A DNA stretch of 50,719 bases from Flavobacterium sufflavum (GCF_004016525.1 NZ_SACJ01000017.1:1-50719); one strand, 5' to 3'. Counted from the stretch's first letter, positions 8,590 to 16,881 are shown. The notes: generated from the sequence alone by a model not told the origin. Translations and numbers: made by a program.

Positions 8590-9384
8590 ATGTCAATAAA
8601 CTTATTTGATTTGACGGGTAAAACCGCTTTAGTTACTGGAGGTGTTCATGGTTTAGGAATGGCGATGGCTAAAGGTCTTGGGCACGCAGGTGCAAAAATC
8701 GTAGTAAACGATCTTTCTTCGCAAGAGGCTGTAGATAATGCTGTTGCCGAATATAAATCGGAGGGTATTGAGGCTCATGGATATTTATTTGATGTAACTG
8801 ACGAAGCGGCTGTAATTGCGGCGATTAAAAAAATAGAAGCTGAAGTTGGCCCTATCGATATTTTAATTAATAATGCAGGAATTATCAAAAGAACTCCTAT
8901 GCTCGAAATGGAAGTTAAAGATTTTGCTGCAGTAATCAATGTTGATTTAATTAGTCCGTTTATTGTTTCTAAAAATGTTGCTAAAGGTATGATTGAGCGT
9001 GGAGGAGGAAAAATCATCAATATTTGTTCAATGATGAGTGAATTAGGAAGAGATTCTGTTAGTGCTTACGCTGCCGCTAAAGGAGGTTTGAAAATGTTGA
9101 CTAAAAATATGGCTACCGAATGGGCTAAATTTAATATTCAAACTAACGGAATAGGACCAGGTTATTTTGCCACTAGTCAAACAGCTCCAATCAGAGTGAA
9201 TGGACATCCGTTTAATGAGTTTATTGTTGGTAGAACTCCAGCTGGTCGTTGGGGAGATCCAAATGATTTGCAAGGAGCGGCTATTTTCTTAAGCTCAAAA
9301 GCGAGTGATTTCGTAAATGGTCATGTTGTTTATGTCGATGGAGGGATCTTAGCAACAATAGGGAAACCTTCTAATGAGGTCTAA
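8590..9384 (+). CDS. kduD: 2-dehydro-3-deoxy-D-gluconate 5-dehydrogenase (KduD)
   Basis: 264 aa short-chain dehydrogenase. It reduces the KduI product to 2-keto-3-deoxygluconate (KDG) using NAD(P)H. The Rossmann glycine motif is TGGVHGLGMAMAKGL, followed by NNAG, a catalytic Ser in ICSMMS, and the YAAAKGG Tyr-Lys pair. The C-terminal GHPFNEFIVGRTPAGRWGDP and VNGHVVYVDGG are characteristic of KduD. It is the second gene of the kdu operon and ends just before a good terminator. KDG kinase and aldolase are not in this window. Confidence 0.95.
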   Translation: MSINLFDLTGKTALVTGGVHGLGMAMAKGLGHAGAKIVVNDLSSQEAVDNAVAEYKSEGIEAHGYLFDVTDEAAVIAAIKKIEAEVGPIDILINNAGIIKRTPMLEMEVKDFAAVINVDLISPFIVSKNVAKGMIERGGGKIINICSMMSELGRDSVSAYAAAKGGLKMLTKNMATEWAKFNIQTNGIGPGYFATSQTAPIRVNGHPFNEFIVGRTPAGRWGDPNDLQGAAIFLSSKASDFVNGHVVYVDGGILATIGKPSNEV

Positions 9385-9410
9385 TTTTAGAAGAGTTGTA
9401 TAAAATTTAA

Positions 9411-9440
9411 AGAGGATGGTTTTTTAATCATCCTTTTTTT
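9411..9440 (+). terminator. Rho-independent terminator of kduID
   Basis: AGGATG (9413-9418) pairs with CATCCT (9429-9434) and is followed directly by TTTTTT. It lies 30 bp past the kduD stop. The rest of 9441-9678 is AT-rich with no gene that I can see. Confidence 0.8.
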
Positions 9441-9678
9441 GTGCTCTTGTCAGGATTACAATCGAACATCTTATAGCTATTTTGGTGTTTTAAATAGTTT
9501 TGAATCACGATTTAATTCTTAATTACCCTGTTGGGGCAAATTATTTGAAATAAATTAAAATATTTATATATTATAATAAACAATATTAAAAATCAAATTA
9601 TTTAATTCTTTGAAAAATAGTATATTTATATAAGTTCAAATTTAATTTTTCATAAGTAAATTATCCTGTAATATAAAT

Positions 9679-12307
9679 ATGAAAATAGTATCAGTTTCAA
9701 ATAAGTTTTTTAATTTTTTTAAAGAAAAAAGAGGAATTTCTTTTTTGCGAGAAAATGATAAAATTATTAGACAGTATATATTAACTGCTTTTTTTATTGG
9801 AATTGGAATTTGGTTTATAAAACAAGAGCATTCGGAGTTAAGGGAAGTAAAAAATGTGATTACAAATGCCAACAGTTTTTGGGTTTTAGGAGGAATTGTT
9901 CTGGCTGCTATTTACATTATTTTGCAGGCATTAATGTATTTTGCATCCTTTAAGGCTATTCAAAGCAAGATTTCATTTAAACAGGCGCTTGTTTTATTTC
10001 TTAAGCGAAATTTTGTTAGTGTATTTTTACCGGCAGGAGGAATTTCGTCCTTAGCATTTTTTACAAAACCTATTGAAAAGGAAGGAGTAAAAGCAACCCA
10101 AATTTATTTTGCATCAATACTATATGGTTTTGTTGGTATTCTCTCGGTAATTATTGTAGCGATACCTGCTTTAATTTATTCTTTATTTCAAGGAAGATTA
10201 GGGTTAGGAGAGTGGTATGCATTTGGGGCTATTATAGCATTAAGTTTACTCTTTTTTTTAATTTACTCGTCAATTTTAAAGAAGGGGTATATTTATCATC
10301 TTACAATAAAGTTTTTTCCGTCTGCAGAAGTATTGATGGATGATTTTCAGAGTAACAAAATTGTTAAAGAGAATTTTTTGCAAATTGTTTTTTATTCCAT
10401 TCTTATTGAGTTTGTTGGAATAGGACATTTGTATATTGTAATGATTGCTTTGGGTTTTAGTCCATCATTAACCGCTGCCGTGATGGGGTATATAATTTCT
10501 GTTATATTTTTGATTGTCTCTCCTTTTCTTCGTGGACTTGGTGCTATCGAAATTTCAATGAGTTTTATATTAATACAATTTGGTTTTCAAAATGTTAATG
10601 CCATAGCAATTACTTTTTTATATCGGTTTTTTGAATTTTGGATTCCGTTATTAGCAGGCGCATCACTTTTTTTATTTAATGTGAATAAGTTATTGATGCG
10701 AATTGCACCTTCTTTTCTACTTTTTGCTTTAGGACTGATAAATATATTGTCAGTTATAACACCAGCTATTTCAGAACGTTTAAAGATTTTAGAAAATTTT
10801 ATTCCTATTTCGGCAATTAAGGTCTCGAATATTTTTGTTATCACTGCAGGATTATTTATGTTGGTTAATGCAGCATTTATGCTTAAAGGATTGCGAACTG
10901 CTTGGTGGTTTGCGATTTTTTTAAGTGGTATTTCTGTTGTTGGACATCTTACAAAAGCAATTGATTATGAGGAAGCTGTAATTGCTCTGGTTGTTTTTAT
11001 AAGTTTAATTGTTACCAGAAAAGAGTATTATGTAAAGAGCAATTCGCACTTACAAAGTATAGGTTTAAAAACAGTTTCAATTAGTATTGCAGCTGTTTTA
11101 GTGTATAGTACTTTAGGTTTTTATTTTTTAGATAAGAAGCATTTTGATATTGATTTTAATTGGCTTCAGTCTGTGAAGTATGCCTTGCAGAATTACTTTT
11201 TAATAGGAAGTTCTGATTTAGTGCCCTTGGATCGTTTTGCCAGACGCTTTTTACTTTCTATAAATATTTGTGGTTTCTTATCATTAGGGTTTCTGGCTTT
11301 TGCCTTAATTCGCCCCTATACAATAAAAAGAGAAGCAGTCGAGGATGATTTTGTAACAGCCAATGCTATCCTGAATCAGTTTGGAACTTCTGCTTTAGAT
11401 TATTTTAAAACCTATAATGATAAAATTATCTTTTTTGCTAATAATAAAAAGGCTTTTTTGGCTTATCGAGTAATCGATAATTTTGCTGTGGTTTTGGAAA
11501 ATCCGGTTGCTGAATCAGTCGTTGAAAAGAAAAAATGCATATTCGAATTTGATGCTTATTGTTATGATAATGGATTAAGAAGTATTTATTATCGTGTATC
11601 TGAAGAAAATTTACAACTGTTTTCTTCACTGCAAAAAAAGAGTTTATTTATAGGACAGGAAGGGATTGTTGATTTATTAACATTTACTTTAGAAGGCGGA
11701 GCCAAAAAATCGTTGCGTAATGCTATAAGTAAAGTAAAGGAGAAAGGCTATAAAACAACTGTACATACTTCGCCTGTAAAAGATGGAATTCTGCAAAAAA
11801 TAAAAGCAGTAAGTGATGAATGGATAGTTAGCACGGGAAGAAACGAAATGGTTTTTTCTCAAGGAATGTTTAATTGGAACGAACTCAAACAACAAACTAT
11901 AATTACGGTTGAAAATTCGGAAGAAAAAGTAGTCGCTTTTTTAAATGTAATTCCTGATTATGCAAAAGGCGAAGGAACTTATGATTTAATACGAAAAACC
12001 AATGATGCGCCTAATGGGATAATGGATTTTATTCTTATAGAGCTGTTTACTTATCTAAAATCTCAAGGTTATACATCAGTAAATTTAGGATTAGCTGCAA
12101 TGAGTGGCATAGAAGAAGCGCATACATTTCCGGAAAAATCAATGAAGTTTGCTTATGAAAAAATCATTTTTTTTTTCACATTATAAAGGTTTGCGAGATT
12201 TTAAGGAAAAGTTTTCTCCGGTATGGTATAATAAATATTTAATTTATACCCATGATTATGATTTATTACAAGTTCCAATGGTTTTAAATAAAGTAATAAA
12301 GCCATAA
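9679..12307 (+). CDS. mprF: MprF-type phosphatidylglycerol lysyltransferase/flippase, frameshifted near its 3' end
   Basis: The uninterrupted frame ends at 12186 (835 aa), but a second frame continues the family C-terminus to 12307. The N-terminal half has many membrane helices of the flippase (UPF0104-like) domain. From ~540 a soluble DUF2156 aminoacyl-transferase domain follows (KKSLRNAISKVKEKGYKT, LGLAAMSGIEE). MprF adds lysine or another amino acid to phospholipid and flips the product, protecting against cationic peptides. The break is in a run of ten Ts (12167-12176). With nine Ts the protein reads EKIIFFSHYKGLRDFKEKF and ends ...VLNKVIKP, as expected for the family. This may be a real mutation, a slippery tract or a sequencing error. 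The promoter is not obvious. Confidence 0.82.
12167..12176 (+). other. T10 homopolymer causing the mprF frameshift
   Basis: Ten consecutive Ts inside mprF. Removing one restores an unbroken family-typical C-terminus (…SHYKGLRDFKEKFSPVW) ending at 12307. The current frame stops at 12186 after FFFTL. Confidence 0.85.
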
Positions 12308-12326
12308 CCTATTCAAATGAAAAAAT

Positions 12327-12974
12327 ATGAGAATAACCCAATTTAATTTGGTTAAAGTAGTAGCTATGATTTGCATTATTAGCTGTATCTCTGATTTTAT
12401 TGTATTGTTTTTATTGGGCAATTGTTATCCTGGATATAGTCAATTAAAAAATACGATAAGTTCTTTAGGAGCCTCAGTCAGTCCAGTTTCATATGTAATT
12501 TCTTTATGGTGGATATTCATTGGGACTGTATTTGTTTTTTTCGGAATCATTATCGGAAAAGCATTTGATATAAATCATAAAAATGTAAAAATCGCCTCCC
12601 TGTTAATTATACTTTACGGATTAGGTGAAGGTATTGGTTCAGGATTGTTTAAAGCAGACAGAATAGAAGGAGGATTGACTAAACCGTTCATTATTCATAA
12701 TATTTTAGGAGGGATTGGTGTTATTGCCGCATTGATTTTACCATTAATAATGCGTAAGCTAATTACAAAGAAAACAATGTTCCATTTTTATTTATTTTCA
12801 TGGGTGGTTTTCATTATTGGAATTATTACGATGTTGTTATTTGCAATCCGATTTTCTCCTAATGAGCATAATTTTTTGGTCTTGTATAAAGGATTGTGGC
12901 AACGGCTTTTTCTTTTGAATTTATATACTTATTTTATAGTTATTTCAATTATAATGTATAATAAAGAAGTATAA
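12327..12974 (+). CDS. DUF998-family integral membrane protein
   Basis: 215 aa with about six hydrophobic helices (e.g. ~10-31, 57-80, 88-106, 122-142, 153-176, 192-209). The loop YSQLKNTISSLGASVSPVS and the GLGEGIGSGLFKAD segment resemble DUF998 proteins, whose function is unknown. It starts 19 bp after the restored mprF stop at 12307, so the two are probably co-transcribed. It is the last chromosomal gene before the island's left end. Function cannot be inferred. Confidence 0.75.
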   Translation: MRITQFNLVKVVAMICIISCISDFIVLFLLGNCYPGYSQLKNTISSLGASVSPVSYVISLWWIFIGTVFVFFGIIIGKAFDINHKNVKIASLLIILYGLGEGIGSGLFKADRIEGGLTKPFIIHNILGGIGVIAALILPLIMRKLITKKTMFHFYLFSWVVFIIGIITMLLFAIRFSPNEHNFLVLYKGLWQRLFLLNLYTYFIVISIIMYNKEV

Positions 12975-13016
12975 GCTTTATGATGCTGAAAAAATAATTA
13001 GTTTTTTTGATAAAAT

Positions 13017-13034
13017 TTACTTTCCGATACAATA
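13017..13034. other. Putative distal attachment site of the island (att core copy)
   Basis: On the minus strand this reads TATTGTATCGGAAAGTAA, matching the last 18 bases of mnmE (TTTTGTATCGGGAAATAA, 35128-35111) at 15 of 18 positions, in the same orientation. The two copies bracket a 22-kb segment with an integrase next to mnmE. Confidence 0.7.
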
Positions 13035-13072
13035 TCTAAAAATCCTTTATTTATAAAGGTTTTATAGGGTGG

Positions 13073-13091
13073 AGGTGTACATCGGGTGTAG
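13073..13091. promoter_or_regulatory. Candidate integrase arm-type site, left end
   Basis: AGGTGTACATCGGGTGTAG, ~40 bp inside the left att copy, repeats the decamer AGGTGTACAT found twice upstream of the integrase (34963-34972 and 34994-35003). Matching short repeats at both ends of an integrated element are what tyrosine-integrase arm sites look like. Confidence 0.55.
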
Positions 13092-13133
13092 TTGTTTTGT
13101 GTTGTTGTATTAGTTAGTGCTAATAAAAATAAA

Positions 13134-14093
13134 TTATATTTTTTTTTCGGAAAGAAATAGTTGTGTCCTTTTCTCGATTAATGCAGTATAATTGGCCTTT
13201 TTTTCATTATTCAAAAAAGATAGTTGAATGAGTTCAATTGCTTTTAGAAGCCATTTCTCTAATCTCTTGTAGACATAGTTAACTTGTTTTTCATTTAATT
13301 CTAAAACAGCTCCAAATCGATCAAAATATTTTTTAGTAAAATTTTTCTTTTTTCCTCCAAACAATAAGGCCGTATCTTCATCATCTTTTGGTAATATCAT
13401 TTTTACATTTAATAGATCATAGGCAGGTGATAGTTCCCAACTTAAATTTGGATGCCACATGGAGAAATTTTTCAAGTGCATATCATTATTTCCAATGATA
13501 TAATTAAAAACTGCCAATTCAAAAAAGCGCAATTTGTCTAGCAAGGTATTTGCAGATAATTCTCCTATTGTTTTACCTACCATTTCCATTGTTCCTTTAT
13601 ATTTGTCTTCAAGCTCTACTATTTGTAGTAAATCAATCATATGGATTTTAGTATTGGGAGCTGGTCGGTCTATACGCTTTGTTATATAGCACAATTCGCC
13701 CGAAGCCAAGGGAATCAAATTATGAGGAACTACGTTAATATTAAATAATTCGGCTAGTTTCATAGATAAATGCTCGTTTTCAGGCATTTGCTCATATAGC
13801 TGATTTTGTGGTTTTAAAATATAATTTCCATCCAGAGCATCCATTATAGTTAAACGTCCTGTTTGTCCATCTTCTAAGTTTGATTGTATCAAACTCAATG
13901 ATAATTTTGGCTGTACACCGGGAACGGTTATTGATAGTTCAACGGCTTCTTTTGCAAGTTTAGCCATATCTTCTAATCGGTAGGGAAGACTTGGAGCTTC
14001 ACTTGTTCCATAAAATGCTTTATTACATTTTGCATGATAATAGTCGTTATTATCATCTTGAAGTTCCTGATAGCAATACAAACATCTACGCAT
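13134..14093 (-). CDS. HipA/HipT-like Ser/Thr kinase toxin
   Basis: 319 aa. It begins with a Cys/His cluster (CLYCYQEL, YHAKC) that may bind zinc, then the HipA C-terminal kinase fold. The Gly-loop region is GVQPKLSLSL (59-68) with possible autophosphorylated serines. The catalytic loop is GNNDMHLKN (Asp204, Asn209) and the metal site AYDLLN (Asp226). HipA/HipT kinases phosphorylate aminoacyl-tRNA synthetases (GltX or TrpS) and stop growth. The N-terminal HipA subdomain is not here but in the separate gene upstream, as in the tripartite HipBST system. It overlaps that gene by 8 bp. Its target is unknown. Confidence 0.87.
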   Translation of the reverse strand: MRRCLYCYQELQDDNNDYYHAKCNKAFYGTSEAPSLPYRLEDMAKLAKEAVELSITVPGVQPKLSLSLIQSNLEDGQTGRLTIMDALDGNYILKPQNQLYEQMPENEHLSMKLAELFNINVVPHNLIPLASGELCYITKRIDRPAPNTKIHMIDLLQIVELEDKYKGTMEMVGKTIGELSANTLLDKLRFFELAVFNYIIGNNDMHLKNFSMWHPNLSWELSPAYDLLNVKMILPKDDEDTALLFGGKKKNFTKKYFDRFGAVLELNEKQVNYVYKRLEKWLLKAIELIQLSFLNNEKKANYTALIEKRTQLFLSEKKI

Positions 14094-14433
14094 TTTTACT
14101 TTGAGTTATAGGATGAACACTTACCGCACCAATACTATTTTGGCAACAAGCCAATAACAATCCCATTCGGTCATTTTTATTAATTTTCCAACTTTCTGAA
14201 GCTATATTCAACAGCCAGCCTTCAGGAATTAACCCATCAAAAAAAGGAAATAAATGCTTGCTCTTATAGGCTTGTTTACGTACAGGCATATTAAAAGTAA
14301 TAAAGTCGTCGGGATGATTTGTACAATATTCAGTATCGTAAACAAATTCATATTCTCCACTATCTTGTTCGCTTAGTACCCCTGCTCTTTGATTATTATA
14401 TTTTATTATAGCTTGTCTCATGTTACTTTTCAA
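14086..14433 (-). CDS. HipS-like protein (HipA N-terminal subdomain as a separate gene)
   Basis: 115 aa matching the HipA N-terminal subdomain alone: IIKYNNQRAGVLSEQDSGEYEFVYD, then FITFNMPV, KHLFPFFDGLIPEGWLL and RMGLLLACCQNSIGAVSVHP. In HipBST systems this small protein acts as the antitoxin that restrains the kinase. The order B-S-T, and overlaps of 11 bp with the HTH gene and 8 bp with the kinase gene, fit that system. The assignment as antitoxin is from family knowledge. Confidence 0.82.
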   Translation of the reverse strand: MKSNMRQAIIKYNNQRAGVLSEQDSGEYEFVYDTEYCTNHPDDFITFNMPVRKQAYKSKHLFPFFDGLIPEGWLLNIASESWKINKNDRMGLLLACCQNSIGAVSVHPITQSKNA

Positions 14434-14620
14434 TTATTGGACCTACTGTATGGCCAAACATTTTTAAAACCTGATTCACTTTAGACAAGCTTAAATTGTC
14501 TTTCCCTTGTTCTATTTTCCGAATGACTGTTAATGCAACACCTGCTTTCATAGCAAACTCTTCTTGAGTAAGATTAGCCTGTTTACGTCTTGTTTTTACA
14601 AAATTGGCAATTGAATCCAT
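14423..14620 (-). CDS. HipB-like Xre-family antitoxin/repressor
   Basis: 65-aa Cro/C1-type helix-turn-helix: FVKTRRKQANLTQEEFAMKAG, then VALTVIRKIEQGKDNLSLSKVNQVLKMFG. It is the first gene of the hipB-hipS-hipT operon and is expected to bind DNA upstream and repress the operon. Three matching 20-bp inverted-repeat sites spaced exactly 40 bp lie directly upstream, starting next to the ATG. Confidence 0.88.
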   Translation of the reverse strand: MDSIANFVKTRRKQANLTQEEFAMKAGVALTVIRKIEQGKDNLSLSKVNQVLKMFGHTVGPIIEK

Positions 14621-14621
14621 G

Positions 14622-14721
14622 TTATATGCTTTTGGATATAAAAATAGTAAAAAAAAGTAAATTATATGTAATTAAATATAAAATAGATTTTTAGATTTAA
14701 ATTATATGTGTTTAGATATAA
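14622..14721 (-). promoter_or_regulatory. Three HipB-type operators at 40-bp spacing
   Basis: TTATATGCTTTTGGATATAA (14622-14641), TTATATGTAATTAAATATAA (14662-14681) and TTATATGTGTTTAGATATAA (14702-14721) share TTATATG and ATATAA arms around a variable middle. Their starts are exactly 40 bp apart, so they lie on roughly the same DNA face. HipB proteins bind inverted-repeat operators of this general size and loop or bend DNA. Confidence 0.75.
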
Positions 14722-14752
14722 TTTACCGACATAACAGTAAAAATAATTTGTT

Positions 14753-14907
14753 TTGATTTTATTAGGAGTGTCGAAAATAGTAGTAAGTGTTTGTACTACC
14801 CACCAGTCTTTTTCTACTGCAAATGGGGCTAATCCTAGTTTATTACTGACTTGTTGTAATATCGTTGCTTTTTCATTGATAGTAACGTATGAAAACTTAT
14901 GTTTGTC
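14753..14907 (-). pseudogene. Remnant of AbiEii nucleotidyltransferase toxin (N-terminal ~50 codons)
   Basis: Read from 14907 downward without a start codon: DKHKFSYVTINEKATILQQ, then VSNKLGLAPFAVEKDWWVVQ and TLTTIFDTP. This is the start of an AbiEii/AbiGii-type toxin. It breaks off before the nucleotidyltransferase GGTSLSK-type active site, and the sequence then runs into the hip operators. The AbiEi stop overlaps an ATG (14909-14907) in a different frame, so the start is damaged too. The toxin is therefore lost. Confidence 0.75.
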
Positions 14908-14908
14908 A

Positions 14909-15502
14909 TTACAGTGCTTTTTGCATTATTTTTTTTATCCAAACTGGGGCTAATTGTATATCGTGTAGTAAGTTAGTTCGATCTTCTTTTTTTAAAATAG
15001 CTATTATTTTCTTCTCTTCATCAACAGTGATTTTATCGATACCAATTTCTCTTAAAGCTTGAATAACTAAACTGCTAATGTCTCCTTTAGCTAATAAGTT
15101 TTTAGGAGTAGTTTTTTTGAATTTAATAGTTCGTTTCCCTACTTTAATTATTCTCGGAGCACCATCAGTAAGATAGACTAAGTTTAAAGGGACTTGCGGA
15201 CTTAAACCTAAAGCATTCAGCGCATAAACACCTGTAGGTACAATTTTTACTCTATCTCTTTTGGCAATGATTTTGGCTACTTCTTCGGCAGAAGGTAGTA
15301 CTTCACCAATGTATTCACTTATAATTGGTCGGACATAAATTCCTTGCGCTATACGTGTAATAAAACCTTTTTCTTCCAAACGTTGTAAAGCTTTGCGTAT
15401 CGCTTCTGAAGAACCAAAATTATTGAAAGTATCAGGAAAAAACAAAGTACCTCGTTTTTGAGATTCAATATTGTTTTCTATTCTTAATTCAATACTTTCC
15501 AT
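14909..15502 (-). CDS. AbiEi-like type IV antitoxin / transcriptional regulator
   Basis: 197 aa. The winged-helix N-terminus reads LFFPDTFNNFGSSEAIRKAL, then QRLEEKGFITRIAQGIYVRP, and the C-terminal antitoxin domain contains PTGVYALNALGLSPQVPLN and KKTTPKNLLAKG. It belongs to the DUF6088/AbiEi group. AbiEi represses its own operon by binding inverted repeats and counteracts the AbiEii toxin. Here the partner is only a remnant, so this is an orphan. A perfect 12-bp inverted repeat sits 17 bp upstream of the ATG. Confidence 0.85.
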   Translation of the reverse strand: MESIELRIENNIESQKRGTLFFPDTFNNFGSSEAIRKALQRLEEKGFITRIAQGIYVRPIISEYIGEVLPSAEEVAKIIAKRDRVKIVPTGVYALNALGLSPQVPLNLVYLTDGAPRIIKVGKRTIKFKKTTPKNLLAKGDISSLVIQALREIGIDKITVDEEKKIIAILKKEDRTNLLHDIQLAPVWIKKIMQKAL

Positions 15503-15519
15503 TTTATATGATGATTATT

Positions 15520-15552
15520 TTTGTCACAAATATAGTGAAAATTTGTGACAAA
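15520..15552 (-). promoter_or_regulatory. AbiEi operator: perfect 12-bp inverted repeat
   Basis: TTTGTCACAAAT (15520-15531) and ATTTGTGACAAA (15541-15552) are exact reverse complements separated by 9 bp. They lie just upstream of the antitoxin gene, and a TATATTTG -7-like box on the minus strand (15534-15527) falls inside. This fits negative autoregulation by AbiEi. Confidence 0.7.
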
Positions 15553-15798
15553 GTATGTTTTAGAATTGCTAGGTATTGAGGTAATAAGAAAATTATCATT
15601 ACTATTTTATTGATTACTATGATAAAGAAAGATTGCAATTCAACTATAAAACAGTCTATATAATCTTAGAAAGATGCAACAAGTAATTCAAAAATAGAAG
15701 GAATTGCTTTAAATTTCTTTTAAAAGTATTTAGAATTGTTGGAAAATAGAGTAGGGAGGTTTGAGTAGTTTTAATATTTATTTTGTGCTAAAACAGTA

Positions 15799-15826
15799 AA
15801 ATAAGTAGATTCAAATCTACTTATTT
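15799..15826. repeat. Hairpin with perfect 13-bp stem
   Basis: AAATAAGTAGATT and its reverse complement are separated by only CA. No strong T-run follows on either side, so it may be a weak terminator or a protein site. The surrounding stretch 15553-15917 shows no gene that I can support. Confidence 0.45.
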
Positions 15827-15917
15827 GTGTATTATTTGGACAAATAAGGTTTTTTTAGGACTGAAAATTGTTTATTTATCTAAATTCCAATCTCTAGTTA
15901 ATGAATTAATCTCCGCA

Positions 15918-15956
15918 AAAAATGCGGTGATTAAGTTGTTTATTCACCGCATTTTT
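15918..15956. terminator. Bidirectional terminator-like hairpin
   Basis: AAAAATGCGGTGA pairs perfectly with TCACCGCATTTTT across a 13-nt loop and has A/T runs on both sides. It lies 14 bp downstream of the 81-aa gene on the minus strand. Its right arm with preceding bases (GTTTATTCACCGCATTTTT) is repeated at 16227-16245 upstream of the same gene. Confidence 0.65.
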
Positions 15957-15969
15957 AAAATTAACACTT

Positions 15970-16215
15970 CTAAAAAGGTCTTTTTGCGATAAGATAAGCA
16001 TTTTTCAATGCTCTGAGATTTTGCTCCATTTGATTTTTAGTATAATTCTTTTCTTGAGCATCATAATTAATCATACCAGTGTTTTCCTCTACAATATAAT
16101 CTAAATAATACTCTTCATTATATTGCAGCGTAATTCCTTTATAACCTATATTCACAATTGTTTGTAATTCGTTCGTTGGTATATTTTCTCTTGTCAATAT
16201 TTTTTTTGTTTCCAT
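15970..16215 (-). CDS. Hypothetical protein, 81 aa
   Basis: A small charged protein with no membrane segment or signal: it starts METKKILTRENIPTNELQ and has the C-terminal NLRALKNAYLIAKRPF. I do not recognise a family. It follows the 4-TM gene by 42 bp on the same strand and is followed by a good hairpin terminator. A 19-bp direct repeat flanks it on both sides. It could be the third member of the unknown two-gene unit upstream. Confidence 0.55.
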   Translation of the reverse strand: METKKILTRENIPTNELQTIVNIGYKGITLQYNEEYYLDYIVEENTGMINYDAQEKNYTKNQMEQNLRALKNAYLIAKRPF

Positions 16216-16257
16216 AAATTATTAGTGTTTATTCACCGCATTTTTTAAATTATTTAG

Positions 16258-16881
16258 CTATTTCAAATTGTTAAATTCATATAAGGTAAAGTCAGTCAGG
16301 TATATAACTGATTTAGTAATAAAATATAAAAATTGAAACATAAAGAAAACAAATAAAAAACGATACAAAATAATTAGAGTAACCCTAAAAGTTAGCCAAT
16401 AATCTATGGCTTCAAAATTTAATTTAACAGTCGATAAATGAAAATTTAGTAAACAAGTAAAAAAAGAACTAGCAATTACAAAAAATATACACATAATTGC
16501 TACTATAATAGAGTAAGATAAAGTGAATGAAAAATTCTTCAAATAATTAAAGGTTCTATTATTTAGAGTATTAGTTTCTGTTCTCTCTTTTAGATCTTTA
16601 ATAGTTTCATTTTCCTTTGGATGTATAGTTTCTAGTTTAGTCAATTTATCTGGAATTTTTAATAAAACACTATACATTAATCCAGAAAATAAAGATAAAA
16701 GCATTGCTAGAATTTTAGAGTCCTCAATAAACTTATCATGCTTGTAACAAACAATAAAAACACTTAGTGCCGTTATTATAACATATACAATAATCAATTC
16801 ACGATAATTTACTTTATTATCGTCACTGATGTAAATACTTCTAGTAGCATTTAAGTAAATTTTCCAGACTTTTTTTATCAT
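16258..16881 (-). CDS. Hypothetical integral membrane protein with four predicted helices
   Basis: 207 aa. Hydrophobic segments are near residues 27-46, 56-76, 116-142 and 165-189, with a charged cytoplasmic-type stretch (KLTKLETIHPKENETIKDLK) between the second and third. No family recognised. The start codon overlaps the stop of the 322-aa gene by 4 bp (ATGA), so translation is probably coupled. A soluble protein paired with a small membrane protein, inside a defence-rich island, is a common plan for abortive-infection systems. That role is inference only. Confidence 0.65.
   Translation of the reverse strand: MIKKVWKIYLNATRSIYISDDNKVNYRELIIVYVIITALSVFIVCYKHDKFIEDSKILAMLLSLFSGLMYSVLLKIPDKLTKLETIHPKENETIKDLKERTETNTLNNRTFNYLKNFSFTLSYSIIVAIMCIFFVIASSFFTCLLNFHLSTVKLNFEAIDYWLTFRVTLIILYRFLFVFFMFQFLYFITKSVIYLTDFTLYEFNNLK

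Noticed and set aside
12975..13133. tRNA gene as the island's attachment site
   Set aside because: No cloverleaf or TTC-loop sequence is present at either end; the shared sequence is the mnmE terminus.
14753..14953. Plus-strand open frame of 66 codons between hipB and abiEi
   Set aside because: It is antisense to the AbiEii remnant and the end of abiEi, has no recognisable start region and no family likeness.
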